A stretch of 64,000 nt of DNA from G965220825 sp965220825 (GTDB taxonomy: Bacteria; Pseudomonadota; Alphaproteobacteria; UBA828): contig OZ244839.1 in the NCBI GenBank assembly GCA_965220825.1, positions 620,001 through 684,000 of the forward strand, written 5' to 3'. The translations under genes and the position numbers were made by a program. The notes under the pieces were generated by a model. It saw only the letters and a list, made by a program, of their open reading frames with translations, was not told where the DNA came from and searched no databases. Positions 46,203 through 54,756 of this stretch are shown here, one piece after another; the first letter of the stretch is position 1, and each line of letters opens with the position of its first letter.

Positions 46203-47327
46203 TCACGCGGTCGGGCTGTCGGAAGGCGGTGCCGGCTGTTCCCGCCCGTGTTCGGCGTGGGAGAGCGCCTTTCCCGCCTGATCGAACAGCAGGCAGTGCG
46301 CGGGCTCCGGCCCGGCATGGAGCCGGTCGCCAACCCGGCCCCTGAACCCCGCTTCGACCAGCGCGTGCAGCTTGTTGCGGCCTTCGTCTTCGAGAATCAC
46401 CACCGATTCCCGTCCCAGATGTTCGACCGCAAAGACCTTCACCGGTATGGCACCGTCGGATGGATCGACGTGAACCCGCAGATGCTGGGGCCGCACGCCC
46501 AGGGTGGCAGAGCCGCCCGCGACGACCGGGAAATCGGCCCGCAGGGTGAAACCGCCCGAGACGAACTGCACGCGACCGTCCTGCGCCAGAACCTCGCCAT
46601 CGATCAGATTCATCGGGGGCGAGCCGACGAAGCCCGCGACGAAGAGCGTGGCCGGACGGTTGTAGATCTCGTCGGGCGTGCCGATTTGCTCCAGCCGGCC
46701 CTCGTTCATGACGGCGATGCGATCCCCCATGGTCATCGCCTCCACCTGGTCGTGCGTGACGACGATCATGGTGGTTCCCAGTCGCTTTTGCAGATTGACC
46801 AGCTCGGCGCGAAGGGTCAGCCGCAAGGCCGCATCGAGCGCGGCGAGAGGCTCGTCGAGAAGGAAGGCGCGCGGCTGCCGGACGATGGCCTTCGCGGTCG
46901 CAACCCTCTGGCGCTCGCCGCCCGAGAGCTGGCTCGGCAGCTTGTCGAGCAGATCTTCGATACCGAGCACCGACGACGCTTCCGCGATACGTCTGTTCGC
47001 TTCCGCCCGGTCGAGCTTCTGCTTTGCGAGGCTCGTCCGAATGTTCTGCCGCGCGGTCATGTGGGGGTAGAGAAGCGACGATTGGAATACCATCGCAATG
47101 TTACGCTGGTGCGGCGATTCCCGGGTGACATCCGCGCCGTCGAACAGGATTCTCCCCGCCGTCGGGGCTTCCAGTCCCGCAATGCAGTTGAGCGTGGTCG
47201 TCTTGCCGCAGCCGGAGGGCCCCAGAAGCACCAGCAGCTCGCCGTCTTCGATCGTGAGATCGAGCCCGCGCACGGCCGTGTGGCGATGAAAGGTCTTCTG
47301 CAGGCGATCGAGTTCGATGCGGGCCAT
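46203..47327 (-). CDS. CUT1-type sugar ABC transporter ATPase (UgpC/MalK-like)
   Basis: ATP-binding subunit of a carbohydrate importer; 374 aa. Walker A is GPSGCGKT, the signature is LSGGERQRVATAKA, Walker B is AFLLDEPLAALDA, and the switch is VTHDQVEAMTMGDR. After residue 240 the OB-fold regulatory domain follows (FVGSPPMNLIDGE and GVRPQHLRV). It lies last in a minus-strand operon (binding protein, two permeases, ATPase), three bases after the second permease. Glycerol-3-phosphate or a polyol is as likely as an oligosaccharide. Confidence 0.92.
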   Translation of the reverse strand: MARIELDRLQKTFHRHTAVRGLDLTIEDGELLVLLGPSGCGKTTTLNCIAGLEAPTAGRILFDGADVTRESPHQRNIAMVFQSSLLYPHMTARQNIRTSLAKQKLDRAEANRRIAEASSVLGIEDLLDKLPSQLSGGERQRVATAKAIVRQPRAFLLDEPLAALDAALRLTLRAELVNLQKRLGTTMIVVTHDQVEAMTMGDRIAVMNEGRLEQIGTPDEIYNRPATLFVAGFVGSPPMNLIDGEVLAQDGRVQFVSGGFTLRADFPVVAGGSATLGVRPQHLRVHVDPSDGAIPVKVFAVEHLGRESVVILEDEGRNKLHALVEAGFRGRVGDRLHAGPEPAHCLLFDQAGKALSHAEHGREQPAPPSDSPTA

Positions 47328-47330
47328 GGC

Positions 47331-48197
47331 TCAGCGAACCGGGTCGACGAGATTCATTTCGGCAATATGCCGCTGCAGGAAGAACGCGACCAGCGCCGGC
47401 GGCACGATGGTCAGCACCACCGCCGCGGCGAGATGGGACGTTTCCGGGTGCTGGAACAGGAAGCCCGAAATAGCGGTGGGCAGCGTGTTGGCGGATGTGC
47501 CGTTCACCAGCATCAGCGCATAGGTGTATTCGTTCCAGGAGAAGAGAAAAGCGATGACCGCCGCCACCGCGACACCGCTCCTGCCCAGCGGTACGACGAT
47601 CTTGACGAAGGTCTCGAAGCGCGAGAAGCCGTCGATCCGGGCCAAGCGCTCCACTTGCGGAAGGTTGCGGAAATACCCGATCAGCATCCAGGTGACAAAG
47701 GGTATGGTGATCGTCAGCGTGACGATGATCAGGCCGATCAGCGTGCCCGAAAGGCCAAGCCGCACATACATGGCGTAGAACGGGATGAGGGTCGAGACCG
47801 GCGGCAGGGCGACCGCCAGCAGGATTGCGAAGAGCAGCTTGTTCTTGTGGGGGAAATCGAGACGCGCGAAGACGTAGGAGAGCGGCAGCACCACGAACAG
47901 CGTCACCAGCGTGACGACCGTCGAGACGATCAGGCTGTTCGCGAGCCCGCGGATGATCTGATTGGCCTGGCCCGAGCCGCGGCGGACGGTCCCGTCGGCC
48001 ATTTCGTACTCGAACCCGAAGATGTTGAAGAAGGCCGCGGGTGTCGGCTCGAGCGGGTAGAGGGGCGGCGGGAAGCGCGCGATCTCGTCGGGCGTCAGCA
48101 GGGAGTTCTTGAGAAACCAATAGAGCGGCAGCAGGGTCCAGATCAGGACGACCGCCAATGCCAGCCACGACCAGACGGTAGAAAGTCGAAGTCTCAT
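47331..48197 (-). CDS. Carbohydrate ABC transporter permease, MalG/UgpE-like
   Basis: A 288-aa inner-membrane permease with about six helices. The N-terminal helix is STVWSWLALAVVLIWTLLP. The EAA-type cytoplasmic loop is LARIDGFSRFETFVKIVVPL, which docks to the ATPase. A periplasmic loop after the first helix is longer than usual (PLEPTPAAFFNIFGFEYEMA). The start at 48197 overlaps the upstream permease by four bases. Confidence 0.9.
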   Translation of the reverse strand: MRLRLSTVWSWLALAVVLIWTLLPLYWFLKNSLLTPDEIARFPPPLYPLEPTPAAFFNIFGFEYEMADGTVRRGSGQANQIIRGLANSLIVSTVVTLVTLFVVLPLSYVFARLDFPHKNKLLFAILLAVALPPVSTLIPFYAMYVRLGLSGTLIGLIIVTLTITIPFVTWMLIGYFRNLPQVERLARIDGFSRFETFVKIVVPLGRSGVAVAAVIAFLFSWNEYTYALMLVNGTSANTLPTAISGFLFQHPETSHLAAAVVLTIVPPALVAFFLQRHIAEMNLVDPVR

Positions 48198-49093
48198 AGC
48201 GAGCGCGCCTCCCGCCGGCCCCACAGAGCATAGAGAAGCAGCGTCGTGCCCAGGATCAGGACAAGCAGCATGAACGACATGGCTGCACCGTAGCCGAGGT
48301 CCAGGTCCTTGAAGCTCTCCTTGTAGATTCGATAAGTGAGCGCCGCCGACGCCGTGCCCGGCCCGCCGCCGGAGAGGACGAAGATGAAGTCGAACAGCTT
48401 CATCGACAGCACGGTCGTGATACAGGTGAAGACGAACAGCGTGAAACGGAGCGGCGGCAGGGTGACGTTCAGGAATGTCTCCACCCGCGACATGCGGTCG
48501 ATTGCGGCGAGATCGTAAAGCCGGCTCGGAATGGTCTTGAGATTGGCAAGCAGGAAGAACGCGACCAGCGGCGCCATGTTCCAGGCATTGCCGACCGCCA
48601 GCACCTCGATGACCCACTGCTTGTTGACGACGTTCACCGCGTCTTCGATTCCCAGCGCATAGGCGATGGCCGTCCCGATGCCGGTCTGGCCCTTGGCGAG
48701 GTAGGAGAAGATGATCCCGGTGCCGTAGAGAGAGATGCACCAGGGGAGAATCACGATGGTGCGCACTAGGCCGGCGAAACGCATCTTGCGGTTGAGCACC
48801 AGGGCGATCAGCAGGCCGCCCACCATTGCCAACGCCACCGATTCGAGGGTGAAGCGGACCGTGATCCACAGGGATTTCTTGAATTTCCGGTCGCTTATGA
48901 CGTCGGCATAGTTCTCGACGCCGACAAAGGAGGCCTTGTAGCCGCCGAAAAAGCTGATTTCGTGAAGACTCATCCAAAGGGCGTAGCCGAGGGGATAAGC
49001 CACCACCAGGACCAGAAAAACGAGAACAGGCAGCGCGAGCAGCAACGAAAACTGAAAGTTCGTCAGTTCGGCCGTGCGCTGCTTTACGCTCAT
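48194..49093 (-). CDS. Carbohydrate ABC transporter permease, MalF/UgpA-like
   Basis: A 299-aa permease with six predicted helices, starting FSLLLALPVLVFLVLVVAYP. The EAA loop is LAAIDRMSRVETFLNVTLPP, and the FVGVENYADV segment after helix 1 is typical of the MalF/UgpA branch. It lies 59 bases after the binding-protein gene, a gap that holds a stable hairpin, and overlaps the next permease by four bases. Confidence 0.9.
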   Translation of the reverse strand: MSVKQRTAELTNFQFSLLLALPVLVFLVLVVAYPLGYALWMSLHEISFFGGYKASFVGVENYADVISDRKFKKSLWITVRFTLESVALAMVGGLLIALVLNRKMRFAGLVRTIVILPWCISLYGTGIIFSYLAKGQTGIGTAIAYALGIEDAVNVVNKQWVIEVLAVGNAWNMAPLVAFFLLANLKTIPSRLYDLAAIDRMSRVETFLNVTLPPLRFTLFVFTCITTVLSMKLFDFIFVLSGGGPGTASAALTYRIYKESFKDLDLGYGAAMSFMLLVLILGTTLLLYALWGRREARSL

Positions 49094-49110
49094 CGCGACA
49101 GAGAGATCGG

Positions 49111-49142
49111 GCCGGAGGCGGCGTTCTCAAGCCGCCCCCGGC
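49111..49142 (-). terminator. Intercistronic hairpin after the sugar-binding-protein gene
   Basis: On the plus strand GCCGGAGGCGGC (49111-49122) and GCCGCCCCCGGC (49131-49142) form a 12-bp stem with one mismatch and an eight-base loop. On the transcribed minus strand it lies between the binding-protein stop and the first permease start. It has no T-run, so partial termination or mRNA stabilisation is more likely than full termination. Confidence 0.6.
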
Positions 49143-49152
49143 AGTCCGGTTT

Positions 49153-50490
49153 TCAGAGACCGTATTTCTTGTTGAGGTCGGTGATCTGTTCGTTGATCGC
49201 CTCGATGGTCTCCACGATGTCACCGTCGTCCTGGAGGAACTCCTGTAGCGTCTCCTTGAGCCAGCTGTTGAACTCCTCGGCCCAGACGACGCTCCAGATC
49301 CCCTTGGGATAGGGCGTGGCCGCATAGACCTCGAGCACGGCCTGGACGTCCTGGTCGCGCGCGAGGGCGCTCTTCATCCGCTCGGCCGCAGCCTCGCTCT
49401 CCATGACCGACCTGTAGCCGGAGAAGAGCATGGATTCCTGCATCCAGCGGTTGCCGACGAAGACATTGCCGGTCTGGTCCATATAGCCGTACCAGCTCGC
49501 GAAGCGCTTGACGTCGTCGGTGTGGGCGTCGCCGCGCTCACGGCTCGTCATGAGGTAGACGGCGGAATCCAACAGGCCCCAGCTCTGTCCCTGGTAGGGC
49601 AGCAGGCTGGCGTGCCCGGCGATCTGAGAGCGGTCCTCGCGGTTGAAGGTCTCCAGGTCGTAGAGCTGCTGCGGACTGAAGACGAAGCGCCCCGACGCAT
49701 AGGCATCGATATAGGAACTCTCGTTGTAGGTCAGCACCTCTTCCGGTACCAGACCGTCGTTCCAGACACGCTTCCAGTCTTCCAGCGTCTTGTAGGCTGG
49801 GCCGTTCTCGTCGGTGGTGAGCATCGGGGCGTGGGTGTCCGGGTGGGCGATCTCGCCACCCCGGTTCATCACCTCGAAGTTGAAGCCCCAGGAAACGCCG
49901 TACCACTCGTTGATCCAGTGCGGCAGGAACGGCTGATCGACACCCTTGTCGCGCATCTCGTAGAGCTGGTCGTAAAGCTCGTCCCAGTTGGCGGGAAAAT
50001 CGGCGTCGCTATAGCCGAGTTCGGCGTACTTCTTGAGGTTGACGTGCATCACCCCCCGCGTGCTGACGAAGTAGGAAAGCCCCAGCAACTGCCCCTTGTA
50101 GGTCCACGCCTCGAGGATGTTGGGGTACATGTCGGCCTTGATCGCGTCGATGTTGGGTAGCGCCTCGGCCGGCATGATCCAGCCGCCGTCGAAATAGCGG
50201 CCGGCCTGGGACGGGTTCGCGTAGAGCACATCGAGTTCGGCGCCCGCCATCAGGTTCTGCTCCATGATGGCCGGGTAGTCGCCGGTCACCGTCGCATAGT
50301 CGACATTGCCGCTCTGCTCGCGGTTGTAGCGGTCGACATTGTCCTGCACGATGTCGGTCTTGTACTGCCAGCCGCGGAAGAAGACCGTCTCACCGCTCTG
50401 CGCTTCAAGGCCTCCATCGGCCTGCGCCACGCCGCCCATCAGGATCAGTACGCCTGTGACCGCCGCTACCAACGCTCCTCGACGTCTCAT
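49153..50490 (-). CDS. Extracellular solute-binding protein, carbohydrate importer
   Basis: A 445-aa periplasmic binding protein of the CUT1 group. The N-terminus MRRRGALVAAVTGVLILMGG ending AQADG looks like a Sec signal peptide. The mature protein has VDYATVTGDYPAIMEQNLMAGAELDVLYAN, PANWDELYDQL and YDLETFNREDRSQI. I prefer the ATG at 50490 because GGGAGG has proper spacing; the ATG at 50496 touches the site. Ligand is probably a sugar or polyol, not deducible further. It is the first gene of the four-gene minus-strand operon. Confidence 0.88.
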   Translation of the reverse strand: MRRRGALVAAVTGVLILMGGVAQADGGLEAQSGETVFFRGWQYKTDIVQDNVDRYNREQSGNVDYATVTGDYPAIMEQNLMAGAELDVLYANPSQAGRYFDGGWIMPAEALPNIDAIKADMYPNILEAWTYKGQLLGLSYFVSTRGVMHVNLKKYAELGYSDADFPANWDELYDQLYEMRDKGVDQPFLPHWINEWYGVSWGFNFEVMNRGGEIAHPDTHAPMLTTDENGPAYKTLEDWKRVWNDGLVPEEVLTYNESSYIDAYASGRFVFSPQQLYDLETFNREDRSQIAGHASLLPYQGQSWGLLDSAVYLMTSRERGDAHTDDVKRFASWYGYMDQTGNVFVGNRWMQESMLFSGYRSVMESEAAAERMKSALARDQDVQAVLEVYAATPYPKGIWSVVWAEEFNSWLKETLQEFLQDDGDIVETIEAINEQITDLNKKYGL

Positions 50491-50523
50491 CGTCATCCTC
50501 CCTTTCCACTCGATCGATGGTTG

Positions 50524-50552
50524 ATTATGTCCTGCCGCCGTGCGGATCGCCA
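50524..50552 (-). promoter_or_regulatory. Weak sigma70-like promoter for the sugar importer
   Basis: On the minus strand a CATAAT box (plus-strand 50524-50529) is preceded at 17 bases by TGGCGA (50547-50552). The -10 box matches five of six consensus positions and the -35 box three. It lies about 34 bases upstream of the chosen start. Suggestive only. Confidence 0.25.
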
Positions 50553-50688
50553 CAGCATATCCGAACCTACGACGACCGGGATGACCTAATGACCGTCGTG
50601 GGTTTCGCCAACATTCACGTTCGCGTGGGTCTGTGCCGTTTGACGCGCCTCGCAGAAACCGGCCGATGCTGGGCCGCGTAAATATCCC

Positions 50689-51654
50689 GTGAGCGAGAAC
50701 GGCGCCTGCGTGGCCCTTTCCGGTGGAGTCGGCGGGGCAAAGCTCGTTCTGGGCCTCGCCGACATGCTGGAGGATGCGGCGCGGCTCACGATCGTCGCCA
50801 ACACCGGAGACGATTTCGAACATCTGGGCCTTACGATCTGCCCCGATATCGACAGCTTGACCTATACGCTGGCCGGGCTCGCCAATCCGGACACGGGCTG
50901 GGGGCGTGCCGGCGAGACCGCTTCGTTCATGGAGGCGCTTTCGGGGCTGGGCGGCGAGACCTGGTTTTTCCTCGGCGACAAGGATCTGGCGCTGCATGTG
51001 GAGCGCACGCGGCGTCTGCGGGCCGGCGAGGGTCTTGGCACGGTCACAGCGTCGGTCTGCGAGAGTCTGGGAATCCGGGTGCGCATCCTCCCCATGAGCG
51101 ACGATCCGGCACCCACCATCGTGGAAACCGCCGACGGCCCGCTCGCCTTCCAGCACTATTTCGTGCGGGAGCGATGCGCGCCCGCGGCGCTCGGCTTCCG
51201 CTACGGGGGCGGCGATGCAAGGGCCAATCCCCAAGTCCTCGACGCGCTTGCCGATCCCGACCTTGGCGCGGTGGTCATCTGTCCCTCCAACCCGTTCATC
51301 AGTATCGATCCCATACTTGCGCTCCCCGGCATGCGCGCAGCACTTGCTGCCTGCCGCGCGCCGGTTATCGCGGTTTCGCCCATCGTCGGAGGGCGCGCCG
51401 TCAAGGGGCCCACGGCCAAAATAATGGCGGAACAGGGCATGTCTGCCACACCGGCCGCCATCGCCGCCCATTACGGCGGGTTGCTCGACGGCTTCGTGAT
51501 CGACCGGGCGGACGAACGCGAGGCGGAGACGATCCGCGCTCTCGGCCTCGCCGTGAAGACGACGGCGACGCTGATGAGCGGCCTCGCCGAAAAACGGGCC
51601 CTCGCGCGCACCGTGCTGCGCTTCGCCCGCCATATCGACCCGCGCCGCCCGTGA
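50689..51654 (+). CDS. cofD: 2-phospho-L-lactate (or phosphoenolpyruvate) transferase CofD
   Basis: Joins the deazaflavin Fo to the phospho-lactyl or phosphoenolpyruvyl group, giving F420-0 or its dehydro form; 321 aa. The family glycine motif LSGGVGGAKL is at residues 10-19. Further signatures are VANTGDDFEHLGLTICPDIDSLTYTL (shown here in parts: VANTGDDFEHLGL, CPDIDSLTYTL), DKDLALHVERTRRL and SNPFISIDPIL. The GTG at 50689 has no clear Shine-Dalgarno sequence before it. It diverges from the sugar importer and is separated by it from cofE. Proteobacterial donor preference is not visible. Confidence 0.93.
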   Translation: MSENGACVALSGGVGGAKLVLGLADMLEDAARLTIVANTGDDFEHLGLTICPDIDSLTYTLAGLANPDTGWGRAGETASFMEALSGLGGETWFFLGDKDLALHVERTRRLRAGEGLGTVTASVCESLGIRVRILPMSDDPAPTIVETADGPLAFQHYFVRERCAPAALGFRYGGGDARANPQVLDALADPDLGAVVICPSNPFISIDPILALPGMRAALAACRAPVIAVSPIVGGRAVKGPTAKIMAEQGMSATPAAIAAHYGGLLDGFVIDRADEREAETIRALGLAVKTTATLMSGLAEKRALARTVLRFARHIDPRRP

Positions 51655-51791
51655 ACCCCGCTGGCGCGCGCTTCGCTTTGAACGGCGGTTTGTTTTTCGC
51701 GGGCCTGTGCTAGAATCGTCATTGGCCGGCGTGCTCGCGGGTCGTCGGTTATCGTGCGGATGTTCCGATACAGCCAACGGGAGGTGGCTCC

Positions 51792-53189
51792 ATGCAGTGG
51801 TTCCACAAGAGGAAGCAGACCAAGAAGCAGCGGTTCGACGAGGAGATGAGAGCCTCCGGTGGCTTGGTCGATCCGCTCAACCCGACCCGGCGCGGTTTCA
51901 TGTCGACCGCGGCGTCGGTCGCGGTGGGTGCCGCGGGCGTCGCCGGCGCCAGCACCATCGCGACGCTCAACAACGGCGCGAAAGCGGACGGCGAGCCGAT
52001 CCCCATCGGGGCCATGCTGCCCTACACCGGCTGGGGTGCGGACGATGCGCGGAACTTCGAATACGGCCTGACACTCGCCGCGGAGGAGATCAACGCCGCG
52101 GGCGGCATCCTGGGGCGGCCCATCGAGTTCCACTATGAGGACACCAAGGAGATCACGGCGGAGACCGTGACCTCGGCGGCGCGCCGCCTGATCGACAGGG
52201 TCGGGGTGCACGCCATCATCAACGGCTACAACTCGCTTTCGGTCCGGGCCGAATACGACACCATCGCGGATGCGGGCATTCCCTACATCCACGACAACAC
52301 GCAGTACGGCCACCAGTTCGCCGTTCGCGACAATATGGACCGCTACTACTGCATCTTCCAGGATGACCCGTCCGAATATTATTACGGGCCGGGCCTGATC
52401 TACTTCCTGGACGAGTTGGAGCGGACGGGCAAATGGACCCGGCCCAACAACAAGATCGCCCTGCTCTCCGGCAGCATCGACTACGCGATCACCATCGCGA
52501 AGGGCGTGCGCGACACGGCGCCGCAGTTCGGATGGGAGCTCGCCATCGACGATGTGGTGACCCAGCCGGTGGACGACTGGGGCCCGGCGCTGGTGCGGGT
52601 GCGCGATCTCAAGCCGGCTCTCGTTGCCACGACCCACGGCGTGCCGTCCGACCAGACCGGCCTGGTGACGGGCTTCGCCGAGAACCCGATCGACAGCCTG
52701 GTCTATGTGCAGTATGCGCTGCAGCTCCGCTCCTTCCTCGACATCGTCAAGGAGACGGGGCACGGCGTGTTCTGCTCGACCACGATCGGCACCCTGCAGG
52801 ACGAGATCGGCCTCGCCTTCGCGAAGATGGTCCGCGACCGCTGGGGTCAGGACGCGACCCCGATGGTTGCAGGGCAGGTGTACGATTCGGTCTATCTGTG
52901 GGCGATCGCCGCCTGCCGCGCCGGCGGCACGGGCGAGCCCTTCGACGGGATGGAGCAGAACAAGAAAGTCTGCGACTTCCTGCGCTCGTCGATCTACCGG
53001 GGTGTGGTCGGCACGATCCGCTTCATGTGGGGACAGGCGGCGACGCCCTACCCGGCGGAGACCAACGACCCGTCGCTCGGTATGCCGACGATCATCATGC
53101 AGTGTCAGGACTGGACGAAGGACGTCACCATCATCGGCCCGCAGCCCTATGCGGTCGGAGACTGGATGACTCCTCCGTGGCTCGCATAG
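51792..53189 (+). CDS. Branched-chain amino acid/amide-type ABC transporter substrate-binding protein
   Basis: A 465-aa periplasmic binding protein of the Leu/Ile/Val-type family. The N-terminal 30 residues are charged (HKRKQTKKQRFDEEM); then comes a twin-arginine signal TRRGFMSTAASVAVGAAG, with the hydrophobic stretch ending near residue 65. The mature part starts IPIGAMLPYTGWGADDARN. The ATG at 51792 lies after ACGGGAGGTGG. ATPases and permeases of the same family follow. The ligand, an amino acid or amide, cannot be told. Confidence 0.87.
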   Translation: MQWFHKRKQTKKQRFDEEMRASGGLVDPLNPTRRGFMSTAASVAVGAAGVAGASTIATLNNGAKADGEPIPIGAMLPYTGWGADDARNFEYGLTLAAEEINAAGGILGRPIEFHYEDTKEITAETVTSAARRLIDRVGVHAIINGYNSLSVRAEYDTIADAGIPYIHDNTQYGHQFAVRDNMDRYYCIFQDDPSEYYYGPGLIYFLDELERTGKWTRPNNKIALLSGSIDYAITIAKGVRDTAPQFGWELAIDDVVTQPVDDWGPALVRVRDLKPALVATTHGVPSDQTGLVTGFAENPIDSLVYVQYALQLRSFLDIVKETGHGVFCSTTIGTLQDEIGLAFAKMVRDRWGQDATPMVAGQVYDSVYLWAIAACRAGGTGEPFDGMEQNKKVCDFLRSSIYRGVVGTIRFMWGQAATPYPAETNDPSLGMPTIIMQCQDWTKDVTIIGPQPYAVGDWMTPPWLA

Positions 53190-53211
53190 TGCTCTCGTAA
53201 ACAGACGAGCA
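53190..53211 (+). other. Small hairpin after the second branched-chain-type binding-protein gene
   Basis: CTCGT (53194-53198) and ACGAG (53205-53209) form a perfect 5-bp stem with a six-base loop, and the outer TG/CA can pair across a two-base bulge. It lies between the binding-protein stop and the ATPase start at 53220. It is weak on its own but resembles the stronger hairpins after the other two binding-protein genes. Confidence 0.35.
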
Positions 53212-53219
53212 TATCGTTC

Positions 53220-54029
53220 ATGTCGGTCCCAACGGGATCGGAACCGCTGCTGGCGTGCCGGAATGTCTTCAAATATTTCGGCGCGCTGGCGGCGGTTAAC
53301 GATTTTGACCTAGACGTTTATCCAGGGGACGTGATCGGAATCGGCGGCCCCAACGGCGCCGGAAAGACCACGTTCCTCGACGTCATCTCGGGTATCAATC
53401 CCGCCACCGGCGGCGAGGTCACCCTCAAGGGCCGCGACATCACCAGAATGCGGCCCGATCTGATCTGCCATCAGGGCATGGCCCGCACCTTCCAGCTCAA
53501 CGCCGGCTTCGATTCGCTCACCATTCGGGAGAACGTGCTGATCGGCTCGGCTTTCGGACTCGGTGACAAGGGCGTGCCGGCGGTGACCTATTCCAGGGCA
53601 ATGCGCGAGCGCGTCGACCGCGCGCTGGAGCTCTGCCGCTTGACCGACCGGGCGGAGACCGTGGCCCGCGACGTGCCGGTACTGGAGCGCAAGCTCCTGA
53701 TGCTGGCGAGCGCGGTCGCGACGGAGCCCGCGCTGCTGCTCATCGACGAGCCCGTGGGCGGGCTCAACCCCCACGAAGTCGACGACGTGATGGAAATCGT
53801 CGAAGGGCTGATTGCCGAGGGGATAACCATAATCCTGATCGAGCACGTGATGCGCTTCCTGCTTCAGCTCTCGAGGCGCGTGGTGATCATGCATCACGGC
53901 GAGAAGATCTATGAGGGAGACGCGAAGGGGTTTTTGAGCGACCGGCGCGTTGTCGACGTTTACCTGGGCGAGGGCACGGCGGACCGGCTGCAGCACCTCC
54001 TGACGGAACGGGCGGGCGCCAATGGCTGA
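53220..54029 (+). CDS. livG: ABC transporter ATPase, LivG-like, with degenerate signature motif
   Basis: ATP-binding subunit, 269 aa. Walker A GGPNGAGKT is at residues 42-50, Walker B is LLLIDEPVGGL, and the switch is LIEHVMRFLL. The C-loop does not read as the usual LSGGQ-type signature: in its place, around residues 149-157, is RDVPVLERKLL. The family's MRPDLICHQGMARTFQ segment (Q-loop) is normal. The stop overlaps the LivF-like start by eight bases. The signature change is discussed as a finding. Confidence 0.88.
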   Translation: MSVPTGSEPLLACRNVFKYFGALAAVNDFDLDVYPGDVIGIGGPNGAGKTTFLDVISGINPATGGEVTLKGRDITRMRPDLICHQGMARTFQLNAGFDSLTIRENVLIGSAFGLGDKGVPAVTYSRAMRERVDRALELCRLTDRAETVARDVPVLERKLLMLASAVATEPALLLIDEPVGGLNPHEVDDVMEIVEGLIAEGITIILIEHVMRFLLQLSRRVVIMHHGEKIYEGDAKGFLSDRRVVDVYLGEGTADRLQHLLTERAGANG

Positions 54030-54738
54030 GCCCCTTCTTTCGGTGCAGAATCTGCATGCCGGCTACGAAGTGCAGAACGTCCTCTCCGATGTATCGTTCG
54101 ACGTGCCCGAAGGCGAGCTGATCACGCTCCTCGGGCCGAACGGCCACGGCAAGACGACCCTGCTCCGATGCATCGCCGGCCTCATGAAACCGCGCAGCGG
54201 CCGAATCGACCTAGCGGGCAAGCGGATCGACGGCACCGATGCCGAGCGCATGGTGGCGCTTGGCGTGGTGCTGATCCCCCAAGGGGACATGCTGTTCCCG
54301 GAGATGAGCGTTTACGACAATCTCAAGATGGGCGCCTATCTGCCCCGGGTGCGGAAGACCTTCGAGGAGGACGTGAAGAAGATCTACGCCATCCTTCCGC
54401 GCCTGGAGGAGCGCAGGACCCAGCTTGCCCGCACGCTCTCCGGCGGCGAGCGCCGAATGCTCGCCATCGGCCGCGGGCTGCTTGCCGGAGGGCGCATTCT
54501 GATGATCGACGAGCCCTCCCTCGGGCTTGCCCCCATCGTCATCGACCAGATCTACCAGATCATCGAGGACCTGAAGGCGGCCGGCCGTACGATCCTTTTG
54601 GTGGAGGAGAATGCGAGCCGGATCATCGATCTTGCCGACCGCATACATCTGCTGGATACCGGGCGGATCGTCTGGGCCGGCAATGGGCGGGAACTCCAGT
54701 CCAACCAGCAAATTCTCGAAACCTATCTCGGCGGTTGA
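54022..54738 (+). CDS. livF: ABC transporter ATPase, LivF-like
   Basis: Second ATP-binding subunit, 238 aa, with all motifs intact: Walker A GPNGHGKT, signature TLSGGERRMLAIGRGL, Walker B ILMIDEPSLGLAP, and the switch LLVEENASR. Starting at 54022 inside the end of the LivG-like gene suggests translational coupling. It pairs with the LivG-like subunit, whose own signature is degenerate. The two permeases follow after 18 bases. Confidence 0.92.
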   Translation: MAEPLLSVQNLHAGYEVQNVLSDVSFDVPEGELITLLGPNGHGKTTLLRCIAGLMKPRSGRIDLAGKRIDGTDAERMVALGVVLIPQGDMLFPEMSVYDNLKMGAYLPRVRKTFEEDVKKIYAILPRLEERRTQLARTLSGGERRMLAIGRGLLAGGRILMIDEPSLGLAPIVIDQIYQIIEDLKAAGRTILLVEENASRIIDLADRIHLLDTGRIVWAGNGRELQSNQQILETYLGG

Positions 54739-54756
54739 GGGCGGCGGGTCGGCTTT

